From Clostridiales bacterium Firm_14 (GTDB lineage Bacteria > Bacillota > Clostridia > Saccharofermentanales > Saccharofermentanaceae), in assembly GCA_001604135.1 (NCBI GenBank), contig LVAT01000005.1:62001-126000 (forward strand): DNA of 64,000 bases, in the 5' to 3' direction. Below the pieces are notes generated by a model. That model had not been told where the DNA came from and made no database searches. It saw nothing but the letters and a program-made list of their open reading frames with translations. Positions 7,036-14,912 of the stretch are shown here, one piece after another; positions within the stretch are counted from its first letter, which is position 1, and every line of letters begins with the position of its first letter. The position numbers and the translations under genes are program-made.

Positions 7036-8181
7036 ATGAAGTCCTCGGCAAACAGACAGGAAAGCAATAGCACAAAGGAAAATGGGAAGAGTAAGTTAAA
7101 CTACTTCCTCATTTTTCTTATTTGCTGGCTTGTTGTTGTAACAGGCTTTATTGCATGGTTCCTCATCAGATTCAATGACTTCGCGGCAAAGTACGAAGAA
7201 CAGTATCAGGCATCACTGCCTATCCATACTGCAGAAGCAGTAACAAAGCATTTCAACGATCACGATGTCGAGTACATCTGGAACAACATGGCAGAGAAGC
7301 CAGAAGTCACTGTTTTCGAAGACGAGACAACGGTCAAGAAATACGTAACGAATCTTATCGCCGACAAGTCATTTGTATGTGCTGAGGCTGAGAGCTCCAC
7401 TGACAGCGATCCCGAATTCTACGTAAAGACTTCTGACGGCCTAGTCGTCGCAAAGATATTGCTTGCGGAGGATAAGAGCAAGGAGCTTCCATACGGCTTT
7501 AAGGCATGGAAGGAAGGAAAGCTTGAGTTCTATACGGCTGCTACCGAAGTCGCTACCGTCAAGGCTCCTGCCACATATAAGGTCTTCGTCAACGGCAAGG
7601 AACTTAATGATTCACATCTGGCAGGCGACGTTGCCGAATCCGAGCTTAACCAGTATGTAACTCCTTATGCGGAGATCCCCGGCACTGCGACATATCAGGT
7701 AACAGGTCTTTATGACAAGCCCGTCGTAACAGCTAAGGACTACACTGGCCATGAATGCGAATGCGTTTACGATGAGAATACCGATACATATACCGTAGAA
7801 TTCATTAAGGATTTTGAAGGCAAGGATGAGCTTTCGGAGTTTGCGATCAAGTTCGCATCGACCTTTGCAAACTATATCTCCCAGGATGCCGGAGCTACCG
7901 CGCTTGATAAGTATTTCCCGAGCGGAAGCAAGCAGCTCAGCTACATTAAGAGAAACTCTTCAAGGCAGCTTTATACAAAGCACGGCAAGGTAGAGATCAA
8001 GAACGGCGAGATCAAGGATATTACGGTATTCTCTGACGATGTCGTTTACATGGAAGTCTATGTCGAGCAGCACATGCAGATGTATTTCGGATCCAAGGAA
8101 CCTGAAGTCATCAAGACGGATGCGCACGTATATTTCGTCAAGATAAAAGGCAAATGGTACGTCGGCGGTATCCAGTACTGA
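7036..8181 (+). CDS. Single-pass membrane protein, partner of the NAGPA protein
   Basis: A 381-residue protein I do not recognise. After about 20 polar residues comes one strong membrane helix (about 22-46, ending WFLIRF), then an extracellular region of about 335 residues with no cysteine cluster or enzyme motif. The region looks like two or three alpha/beta modules of a ligand-binding or scaffold type. The final part (KTDAHVYFVKIKGKWYVGGI) resembles the ending of NTF2-like or conjugative-type accessory domains, but this is only an impression. The start codon immediately follows the stop of the NAGPA gene, with GGAGGG in that gene's last codons as the ribosome binding site, so the two are translated together and probably act in one surface complex. 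Confidence 0.8.
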   Translation: MKSSANRQESNSTKENGKSKLNYFLIFLICWLVVVTGFIAWFLIRFNDFAAKYEEQYQASLPIHTAEAVTKHFNDHDVEYIWNNMAEKPEVTVFEDETTVKKYVTNLIADKSFVCAEAESSTDSDPEFYVKTSDGLVVAKILLAEDKSKELPYGFKAWKEGKLEFYTAATEVATVKAPATYKVFVNGKELNDSHLAGDVAESELNQYVTPYAEIPGTATYQVTGLYDKPVVTAKDYTGHECECVYDENTDTYTVEFIKDFEGKDELSEFAIKFASTFANYISQDAGATALDKYFPSGSKQLSYIKRNSSRQLYTKHGKVEIKNGEIKDITVFSDDVVYMEVYVEQHMQMYFGSKEPEVIKTDAHVYFVKIKGKWYVGGIQY

Positions 8182-8225
8182 TACGGATTTGTTGATCCGG
8201 AGTCAGGCTGTGCGCCTCATCCTCA

Positions 8226-8288
8226 GTTAAGGATTTGTTGCCTTCTAAGCGGACTCAAGAAGCAACATTTGAAGCAACAATTCTTAAC
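8226..8288 (+). repeat. Imperfect ~20-bp inverted repeat with an internal direct repeat
   Basis: The left arm starting GTTAAGGATTTGTTGCC (8226-8245) pairs with the right arm ending CAACAATTCTTAAC (8271-8288) with two single-base bulges and one mismatch. The word GAAGCAACA occurs twice (8259-8267 and 8271-8279), so two alternative pairings with the left arm are possible. No coding potential is seen. Confidence 0.6.
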
Positions 8289-8354
8289 AGGCTGAACCAT
8301 CGGGTACTAACAGGCCAAGGCCTCAAAAACCTTACTCCTTAAACTCTTAACCGA

Positions 8355-8384
8355 GCGCAGCCGTTAAAGCGGCAGCGCCTTTTT
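8355..8384 (+). terminator. Probable terminator before the GH2 gene
   Basis: GCGC-A-GCCG (8355-8363) pairs with CGGC-A-GCGC (8370-8378) around TTAAAG, with one central A-A mismatch, and is followed by CTTTTTG. It lies about 170 bases after the upstream stop. Confidence 0.55.
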
Positions 8385-8509
8385 GATTGCCGTAGTTTTA
8401 CCACAGAATTACTTCGTTTTTGTAACGCTCCTGAAACTTAGTCTTTTCTTTTAAATGATACAATCACAGTAGGCTATTATCGGACAATTATCGAAGGGGG
8501 TACTTTGTC

Positions 8510-11500
8510 TTGGAATTCACATATTCGAATGACGGCTTTTTGCCTTATTCATCTTTTGACTATATCTTTGGCGAGCGCGAAATGCCGGAGTTCGGCAAAG
8601 TCGTATCACCATACATGAAGCCTCTTAAGACATGGAAGTTCTATCTTGCGAACGGCCAGTCTGAGGTTCCTTTCGGCGTAATGAATACTTCTTTTGACGA
8701 TTCTGACTGGGCGCTTGTAAACTGCCCTTCAACATGGCAGACAGAAGGCTTCGGACTTCCTCAGAATCTCATCTACGATTATCCTGAGAGACTTGCGCAG
8801 GATGTTGCCAGAAAAGAAGAATCGATAAGCGATAAGTATATCCTGAAATCAACAGGTTATGACGATGACGAAGTCGGCATCTACAGAACCACCGTGGTAT
8901 TTAAGCCTGAGGACATTGACAGGGCGCTTTATCTCGAGACATCAGGTATCTGCGGAAGCTTCAAGGTGTTTGTAAACGATAAGCTCCTCTGCAATTCTCA
9001 TGCGGTCTTCACAAGAAAGAGACTTCTTATCTCAGGCCTTGTAAGAGCAGGCGTTAACCAGATCACGATCATAGTAAACCGCTATGACAGGGATGACGAA
9101 GGCCACATCATCCTCGACATGATGAACTTCGGATTCTCGGGATTATTCAGACCGATAATGATCGTTGAAGATTCATTGCTCGAATTATCGAATCTTCACA
9201 TCCAGCTCGAATACGTTCCTTCGGCTTATATCTCCGAAGTCGCGAAAATGGATGCCTTAGCTACGCGCTCATCCGTATCCCGCGTGCCTCACGGCGACTT
9301 CATGATCAAGGTCGATTTCGGAATGAGGAACCACACGAATTACATGATTCCTTATTCCGTCCGTATCTCGCTTCTTGAGGCCAGGGCCGAGTACGATCCT
9401 TATAAGCTCCCGTTCGTTAACATCAAGGGCCAGAGCGAGCCTGTAGTAGGCGTTGTCGACGCGCTGAAGGAGACAAGGGCAAGCACTGATTTCGTAGCGC
9501 TTGATGTTGCACAGTGGTCAGACTGCACTCCTGTCCAGTACGACATCGTTTTCGAGGTCATGGATTCGGAAGGAAAAGTCATCTGCGCGAAGAAAAAGAG
9601 ATTCGGCTTCAGGACCACTGAGATCGTTCAGGATAAGCTTAATATCAACGACAGAAGAGTTAACCTCAATCTCGTTAAGTACTATGAATTCGATCCGCAG
9701 AACGGTATTGCCGTATCTTTGGACCGCATGCGTCAGGACATCATCCTCATGAAGCGTGCCGGCATTAACGGCGTCATCGCAGACGGAATGCCTTTGTCTG
9801 ATGATTTCTTAAATCTCTGCGACCAGTACGGTATGTATGTCATTGCGACGTCTTCTGTCGCTTACATGAGAGATTATGTTGAAGCAGCGATGAATCACCC
9901 GTCAGTCGTAATGTGGGGATTCCAGAAATACAATTTCAATTATGAGCTTGCCAACAGGGTAAAGCATGAGTGCATAAGGATCGACGATACCAGAAGATGG
10001 TATTGCGAGGCAAAGATCGCAGAAGCTGCAAACAAGAAGGCCAAGCCGCTCGAGAGGATCTCCGACATGAAGCCGCTTCCGAGCGAAGCAGGCGCCGTAT
10101 TCGGACCCTGGGAGGATCTGTGCCTCGACAGAAAGAAGATCTTCGCCCTTAACAGGACAGGAAGAAATCTTTTCGAGACGATCCCCGGAAGAACCAGATT
10201 TACGGACGACGAGACACCTTATAAGTGGATCCATCACGCAGACCTTGTCGGCGGCAAGCAGAAAGAGAATTCCTGCATCGGTCAGGGTATCGTAGATGCA
10301 GAACGTAATCCGCACCCGATCTATCTTGATATCAAGAAGCAGTGCCAGTCGATCGTAATCTTCTCTGCTGCAGGCGACCCTGCAACGCTTACGATGCGCA
10401 ATTCCAACCAGTTCGGTTATACGTCCGAGTTAGACCTCGAGTGGAAGATACTTCTCGGCGGCAGAGCTATTATGTCCGGAAGAGGCGTTATCCCTGAGAT
10501 CGAACCATTCGGCTCAAGAACGCTGAAGTTCCCGTTTGCCACGGAGATCTTTACAACACCGGGCTGGGCACAAGGCAAGGCTGAGTTTATTGAGATGTAT
10601 ATGAATGCTCTCTCGAAAGAGCTCGTATTCGATATCACATTGAAGCTCCACAAGGATACTTACTATGCGAAGGCAGGCTATGAAGTTGCTTTCTATCAGG
10701 ATGTCCTTACGGATAACATCGCAAGCCCTGTAGGCGACGAGCCTTCTGATTCTGTGGGACTCGGAAGCGGCGAGAAGCCTCAAGCTGAAGCTCCCATGCA
10801 GCTCGGTTCCGGAATGAAGGATCCTGGAAATGCGATCATGGATACAGGCGTTGACAGCGACCAGGCGCTTCTTACCGAGAATGATGACGGCCGGGTAGAG
10901 CGCATGAGCGAGAGCAGCGGACTTGCCGGCTATAATGAAGGCTTTGATGACGGCTCCGCTCCTCTTGATGAGAGGATCACTGACGTTATAACGCATAACG
11001 CCGTCTTTACGGTTCCTCACGGCCTTTATGTCGGCAAGGGCGATCTGAAGATCGGTTTCGGAAGAAATCCGGGAAGCCTGGAGAGCCTTGAGATCGGCGG
11101 ATATAACTTCCTTAAGGGACCTCTCGTTCCGAGTTTCTACCGCTGTCCTTCCAATATCGACAGAACTGACAGGAGCTTTATCCTCGCGAGAACCGTTTTC
11201 TCCAAGGAAAGCGATTACGAGCATATCCAGGAATCGATCAAGTACATCGGTTCAGAATACGGCAGCAGAGACGGCGAATTCACGATGATCTCAAGATATA
11301 AGTCTTTTGCCATGCACGGCGAGGTCATCTTATTCTATGAAGTTCCCAGAGCCGACACCGTCAGGATCACGTTGGAATTCAAGCCTAAGTATGACATGGT
11401 CAGATACGGCATAAGATTCCCCATCGTAAAGGACGACTGCGTATGTTCCTGGTATGGAAGAGGCCCGGGTGAGTCTTATGTAGACCGTAAGAACGCTGCA

Positions 11501-11881
11501 AGACTCGGTGTATATTCCGCAGGTGCAGGAAAGATCTATCACCCTTATGCAAGACCAGCCGAGAACTCATCCCACACTGATACACAGGTCGTAAAGCTCA
11601 CGAACGGTGACGGCGATTCAATCGAGATCAGAAGGATCGGATATAACCCCAAATTCGACTTTACGGTGCTTCCTTATACGCCTGAGCAGATGAACGAGTT
11701 CCTGCACGAAGAGCAGCTCATGAATAACGATTTCTGTGAGTTCTTCTGCGATTTCGCATCCAAGGAGATCGAGCGTACAAGGGACAACATCACATCACAG
11801 CCCCTCAAGAAGGATGTCAAGTACAAAGAGACTTTCGAGATCCGCCTTGTACCGGGACAAAATTACGTAGGAGAAGCATGA
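8510..11881 (+). CDS. LacZ-type glycoside hydrolase family 2 protein lacking catalytic residues
   Basis: A 1123-residue protein with the full domain order of LacZ beta-galactosidase: sugar-binding domain (GIYRTTVVFKP, FGFSGLFRPIMIVED), Ig-like domain, TIM-barrel remnant (MRQDIILMKRAGINGV, CDQYGMYVIATSS, NHPSVVMWGFQKYN), second Ig-like domain after VDAERNPHPIYLDIKKQ, and a C-terminal small domain (WYGRGPGESYVDRKNAARLG). The catalytic features are gone: NRHEHHP is VKYYEFDP, CSHYP is IADGMP, the acid/base block WSLGNES is WGFQKYN, and the ICEYAHAMGN nucleophile block is missing, shortening the barrel. An acidic linker rich in Ser and Gly (about residues 742-825) is inserted before the small domain. 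The start is TTG 8510 after GAAGGGGG with a 9-base gap. The O-acetyltransferase follows after one base. It is probably a carbohydrate-binding or scaffold pseudoenzyme, not a galactosidase. Confidence 0.88.
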   Translation: MEFTYSNDGFLPYSSFDYIFGEREMPEFGKVVSPYMKPLKTWKFYLANGQSEVPFGVMNTSFDDSDWALVNCPSTWQTEGFGLPQNLIYDYPERLAQDVARKEESISDKYILKSTGYDDDEVGIYRTTVVFKPEDIDRALYLETSGICGSFKVFVNDKLLCNSHAVFTRKRLLISGLVRAGVNQITIIVNRYDRDDEGHIILDMMNFGFSGLFRPIMIVEDSLLELSNLHIQLEYVPSAYISEVAKMDALATRSSVSRVPHGDFMIKVDFGMRNHTNYMIPYSVRISLLEARAEYDPYKLPFVNIKGQSEPVVGVVDALKETRASTDFVALDVAQWSDCTPVQYDIVFEVMDSEGKVICAKKKRFGFRTTEIVQDKLNINDRRVNLNLVKYYEFDPQNGIAVSLDRMRQDIILMKRAGINGVIADGMPLSDDFLNLCDQYGMYVIATSSVAYMRDYVEAAMNHPSVVMWGFQKYNFNYELANRVKHECIRIDDTRRWYCEAKIAEAANKKAKPLERISDMKPLPSEAGAVFGPWEDLCLDRKKIFALNRTGRNLFETIPGRTRFTDDETPYKWIHHADLVGGKQKENSCIGQGIVDAERNPHPIYLDIKKQCQSIVIFSAAGDPATLTMRNSNQFGYTSELDLEWKILLGGRAIMSGRGVIPEIEPFGSRTLKFPFATEIFTTPGWAQGKAEFIEMYMNALSKELVFDITLKLHKDTYYAKAGYEVAFYQDVLTDNIASPVGDEPSDSVGLGSGEKPQAEAPMQLGSGMKDPGNAIMDTGVDSDQALLTENDDGRVERMSESSGLAGYNEGFDDGSAPLDERITDVITHNAVFTVPHGLYVGKGDLKIGFGRNPGSLESLEIGGYNFLKGPLVPSFYRCPSNIDRTDRSFILARTVFSKESDYEHIQESIKYIGSEYGSRDGEFTMISRYKSFAMHGEVILFYEVPRADTVRITLEFKPKYDMVRYGIRFPIVKDDCVCSWYGRGPGESYVDRKNAARLGVYSAGAGKIYHPYARPAENSSHTDTQVVKLTNGDGDSIEIRRIGYNPKFDFTVLPYTPEQMNEFLHEEQLMNNDFCEFFCDFASKEIERTRDNITSQPLKKDVKYKETFEIRLVPGQNYVGEA

Positions 11882-11882
11882 T

Positions 11883-12497
11883 ATGGATAACAAAGAAAGA
11901 ATGATCGCGAATCTTCCTTATAAGTCCTGGATGGACGGACTAAACGAAGAGCGCATGGAATGCAAGAAGAAGCTTTACGAATATAACAATATGCCGCCTG
12001 AAAAGCAGGCTGAAAGAGAAAAGCTCCTTCGTGAGATCTTGGGAAAGACAAAGGAAGGCTATCTCTGCATCGAATCGCCTTTCCACTGTGACTACGGCTA
12101 TAACATCGAAGTCGGAACGGACTTTTTCGCAAACTACAACTTCATAGTCTTAGACTGCGGCAAGGTCAGGATCGGCGACCACTTCATGTGCGGCCCCAAT
12201 GTCCAGATCTGCACCGCAGGACACCCGATCCATTGGGATTCCAGAAATTCCGGATACGAGTACGGAATCGACGTAACGATCGGCGAGAATGTCTGGATCG
12301 GCGGAAACGTTCTGGTATGCCCCGGCGTCACGATCGGCAACAATGTCGTCATTGGCGGCGGCAGCGTAGTTACCAAGGATATCCCTGAGAACATGATCGC
12401 GTACGGCAATCCCTGCCGTCCCGTAAGAGAGATCACCGAAGCAGACAGGGACTTCTACTTCAAGGACAGAAGATTCGACGTCGACGACTATAAGTAA
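11883..12497 (+). CDS. Maltose/galactoside O-acetyltransferase family protein
   Basis: A 204-residue acetyl-CoA-dependent sugar O-acetyltransferase of the LacA/Maa left-handed beta-helix family. The N-terminal Mac domain (DGLNEERMECKKKLYEYNN) is followed by hexapeptide repeats, the catalytic His in QICTAGHPIHWDSR, and the closing block GGGSVVTKDIPENMIAYGNP with CRPVREI. Length matches the family. Such enzymes acetylate maltose, glucose or galactosides, possibly to detoxify sugars that cannot be metabolised. It starts one base after the GH2 stop, recalling the lacZ-lacA association. Because the GH2 partner appears inactive, the pair may serve glycan modification rather than lactose use. The hairpin array begins 8 bases downstream. 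Confidence 0.92.
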   Translation: MDNKERMIANLPYKSWMDGLNEERMECKKKLYEYNNMPPEKQAEREKLLREILGKTKEGYLCIESPFHCDYGYNIEVGTDFFANYNFIVLDCGKVRIGDHFMCGPNVQICTAGHPIHWDSRNSGYEYGIDVTIGENVWIGGNVLVCPGVTIGNNVVIGGGSVVTKDIPENMIAYGNPCRPVREITEADRDFYFKDRRFDVDDYK

Positions 12498-12504
12498 TTT
12501 TGTG

Positions 12505-12549
12505 AATACCTACCTCGAGCGTGGAAATGACGACTGGGTAGGTATTTTT
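12505..12549 (+). terminator. First array hairpin, likely terminator of the GH2-acetyltransferase operon
   Basis: The 11-bp stem (one G-T pair) ends in GGTATTTTT and lies 8 bases after the acetyltransferase stop. Its 20-base loop is longer than in most terminators. Confidence 0.6.
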
Positions 12550-12906
12550 GAAGTCCAATTGTTCACCTAAGTGACTAAATACCTACCTGGAGCGTAAAAA
12601 CGGCGTCAAGGTAGGTATTATTTATGCTCGTTTGTTGAACTTGCTATTGCTGAACACCTATTTGGAGCCCGAAAACGTGTCCTAAGTAGGTGTTTTCGAG
12701 TTTTTCCTATTAATCAAGGAAAGCAAGATACCTACCTGACGTGCAAAAATGAAGTTCAAGTAGGTGTTTTGGCTTTCTATTGAGATTGCGAAATGCGAAA
12801 AGCTTACTAAAAGCCCTTAAAAGAGTCTTCAAGTGGGCTTTCTGCACCTGCGACACCAATAAAAAGCACACTTGGGTGCGTAAATAGCTGCTCTAAGTGG
12901 GCTTTT
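12505..12906 (+). repeat. Tandem array of six related hairpins (~74-bp period)
   Basis: Six stem-loops lie in a row. Units: 1, arms 12505-12515/12536-12546; 2, 12578-12588/12609-12619; 3, 12653-12663/12684-12694; 4, 12727-12737/12758-12768; 5, 12809-12816/12835-12841; 6, 12862-12873/12895-12906. Units 1-4 have the arm AATACCTACCT or variants with AGGTAGGTATT, an 11-bp stem and a loop of exactly 20 bases with a GAGCGT-like start and an AAAA centre. Arms covary: AATACC/GGTATT in units 1-2 becomes AACACC/GGTGTT in unit 3, and units 5-6 use GCCC or GCAC with AAGTGGGCTTT. Right arms are followed by T-rich sequence. Linkers of 31-33 bases are not conserved. This is a structured repeat, not a CRISPR array. 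Its role is unknown; terminator or small-RNA functions are possible. Confidence 0.85.
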
Positions 12907-13018
12907 GTTCCAATGGCATTTGATAAGGAAAAAGATATCTCATGAACAAATAAATTCCCTTATTGCTTTAGTCGATTAAATGGTACACTTAATTCATAAC
13001 GCCCAGGGAGGAAGATCT

Positions 13019-14215
13019 ATGAATAAATGGACCAGAGCGGCCATACCGGCTTTGTTGATTCACTGTTCTATCGGTACGGTCTATTGTTGGAGCACGTTCA
13101 AGCAATCTATCGCTGAAGCCATTGGCATGACTCCTTTTGCCGTAGGCTGGGCATTCAGCTTCGCGATCTTCTTCCTCGGTATGTCAGCAGCTTTTGCCGG
13201 AAAGATCGTTGAGCAGAACATCCACAGATCTTCATTGATCTCTGCCATCTGCTTTACGGCAGGCATGCTTGGCACAGGTGCTGCAATCAAGTTCTTCCAG
13301 GGAACTTTGGCGCTGATCCTTATCTACATCTTCTACGGATGCATAATGGGTATCGGTCTTGGCATCGGTTACTTAACGCCTGTTAAGACGCTGATGCTCT
13401 GGTTTAAGGATAATAAAGGCCTTGCTACGGGTATCTCGATCATGGGATTCGGCCTTGCAAAGGCCATTGCTACGCCGATAATGGAGTTCCTCCAGAATAA
13501 GTTCGGCATAGCTCCGATGTTCTTTATCCTGGGCTGTGTATATTTTGTAATGATGTTTGCAGGTCACCTTCTTCTTAAGAAACCTGAGGGCTGGGTCGAG
13601 GATAAGGCCGTCAACAACAGCTTTAAGGCTACATCGATGTTTAAGGACAAGACCTTTATCGGCATATGGCTCATTTTCTATATCAACATTCACTGCGGTC
13701 TCATGCTCATCACATATGAGAAGCAGCTTCTTAACGAGAAGTTCGCGGGCCTTGCGATCCTTGCAACCATCGTAGCCGTCGTTCCTTCGATCACTGCAGT
13801 TTGCAATGCTCTGGGACGTATCGGATATTCGACCGTCTCAGACAAGATGAAGGACAGGGCAACCGTTTACGGGATCATATTCCTCTCATGCGTACTGCTC
13901 TGTTGTCTTTCTGCTGTTATCGGCAACGGCTGGGTCATCATTATCCTTCTCATGGTAATCAACTTAGGCTACGGCGGCGGTTTCTCGACATTGCCCGCGC
14001 TCCTTGAATCCAGATTCGGAATGAAGAATATCTCGAAGATCCACGGCCTGTCTTTGTCAGCGTGGGCTGTTGCCGGAATCACGGGCAACAACCTCTCTGA
14101 GATCATCCTCTCCAATACGAACAACAACTATACGGTCATCATAATCACCGCCATGATCCTCTACGCTGTTGCAGGCGTTATCTACTTCACGATGGTAAAG
14201 GCGAAGAAGGCCTGA
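13019..14215 (+). CDS. MFS transporter of the oxalate/formate antiporter (OFA) type
   Basis: A 398-residue membrane transporter with twelve hydrophobic segments. The N-terminus (IHCSIGTVYCWSTFKQSI) and the loop GIGLGIGYLTPVKTLMLWF match the OFA subfamily, whose members exchange organic acids such as oxalate, formate or pyruvate across the plasma membrane. AGGGAGG at 13005-13011 lies 7 bases before ATG 13019, which decides the start over an upstream in-frame ATG at 12980. A TGGTACACT extended -10 (12981-12989) may be its promoter. The NAD(P)HX epimerase gene follows one base after the stop. The substrate cannot be assigned from sequence. Confidence 0.88.
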   Translation: MNKWTRAAIPALLIHCSIGTVYCWSTFKQSIAEAIGMTPFAVGWAFSFAIFFLGMSAAFAGKIVEQNIHRSSLISAICFTAGMLGTGAAIKFFQGTLALILIYIFYGCIMGIGLGIGYLTPVKTLMLWFKDNKGLATGISIMGFGLAKAIATPIMEFLQNKFGIAPMFFILGCVYFVMMFAGHLLLKKPEGWVEDKAVNNSFKATSMFKDKTFIGIWLIFYINIHCGLMLITYEKQLLNEKFAGLAILATIVAVVPSITAVCNALGRIGYSTVSDKMKDRATVYGIIFLSCVLLCCLSAVIGNGWVIIILLMVINLGYGGGFSTLPALLESRFGMKNISKIHGLSLSAWAVAGITGNNLSEIILSNTNNNYTVIIITAMILYAVAGVIYFTMVKAKKA

Positions 14216-14216
14216 T

Positions 14217-14840
14217 ATGCCGGTTTGCGTTTCGACAGAGGTAATGAGGGCGAGCGATAAGTGGACTATCGAGAACCTTGTCCCTTCAAAAGAGCTGATG
14301 GCAAGGGCCGGGAAGGCTATTTTCGAGCACGTCGAATGGAAGGCTCCGGTCGGCATTATCTGCGGTAAGGGAAATAATGCAGGTGACGGATTTGTCGTAG
14401 CGTCGTTTCTTAAAGACCACGGGATCGACTGCGAGATCGTCCTGCTTTACGAGGACGCCTTCTCTGAGGACGGCAGGTATTTCTATGACAAGTGTCTCGA
14501 AAAAGGTATCAGGACAGTTCCTGAGGGCAATTACGGCGCTTACAGGACCATTCTCGACTGTATCTTCGGTACAGGATTCAAGGGCGAAGTCAAAGAACCT
14601 GCTAAATCTGCCATTGAGAGTATCAATTCTTCAGGTGCTTACGTCGTTTCCGCCGATATCAACAGCGGCCTTAACGGAGATACGGGACTGGGTGATCTCT
14701 ATGTCAGATCCGACCTGACGGTATCGATAGGGACCTTCAAATACGGACATTTCCTGGGAAATGCGAAGGAAGCCATGAAGGATAAGATCAACTGCGATAT
14801 CGGGATAAAGATAATAGGGGAGACCAGAGAACTTTCATAA
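14217..14840 (+). CDS. nnrE: NAD(P)H-hydrate epimerase (YjeF N-terminal domain)
   Basis: A 207-residue single-domain YjeF_N protein that interconverts the R and S forms of hydrated NAD(P)H for repair by the partner dehydratase. Visible motifs are the start SKELMARAGKAI, the cofactor loop ICGKGNNAGDGFVVAS, the catalytic Asp region ILDCIFGTGFKGEVKEP and VVSADINSGLNGDTG. The length suits the epimerase alone; the dehydratase (NnrD), often fused, is absent here and must lie elsewhere. The start is ATG 14217, one base after the MFS stop, so the genes are co-transcribed. There is no clear functional link between the two. Confidence 0.92.
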   Translation: MPVCVSTEVMRASDKWTIENLVPSKELMARAGKAIFEHVEWKAPVGIICGKGNNAGDGFVVASFLKDHGIDCEIVLLYEDAFSEDGRYFYDKCLEKGIRTVPEGNYGAYRTILDCIFGTGFKGEVKEPAKSAIESINSSGAYVVSADINSGLNGDTGLGDLYVRSDLTVSIGTFKYGHFLGNAKEAMKDKINCDIGIKIIGETRELS

Positions 14841-14872
14841 GATGCTTTTATCAAGTCTTATTGGAGGGTAAT

Positions 14873-14881
14873 GGTATAATC
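14873..14881 (+). promoter_or_regulatory. Extended -10 promoter of the membrane protein at 14913
   Basis: TGGTATAAT is a perfect extended -10 (TGn plus TATAAT). No good -35 is visible, and the start would fall near 14888. Confidence 0.6.
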
Positions 14882-14912
14882 TTGTCATTAAGTTTTAAGT
14901 GGTGCCGGTAAG

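Larger units (their letters stand above)
8182..8509 (+). other. 328-base intergenic region with repeats and a terminator
   Basis: I see no convincing ORF here. It holds a small CGGAT/ATCCG hairpin just after the stop, a large imperfect inverted repeat (8226-8288), a GGCC-AA-GGCC palindrome near 8315, a terminator-like hairpin (8355-8384) and, before the next gene, a possible -10 TACAAT at 8459-8464. It separates the NAGPA operon from the GH2 gene. Confidence 0.6.

Noticed and set aside
9902-11224. Minus-strand ORFs of 137 and 236 codons inside the GH2 gene
   Set aside because: Shadows of the GH2 frame; no family motif or ribosome binding site supports them.
8510-11881. GH2 gene as a pseudogene or frameshifted lacZ
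   Set aside because: The frame is open over 1123 codons with normal codon use; catalytic residues are missing by substitution and a clean in-frame deletion.
12505-12906. CRISPR array
   Set aside because: The units are hairpins with varying, covarying arms and constant-length loops, not identical direct repeats with unique spacers, and no cas genes are present.
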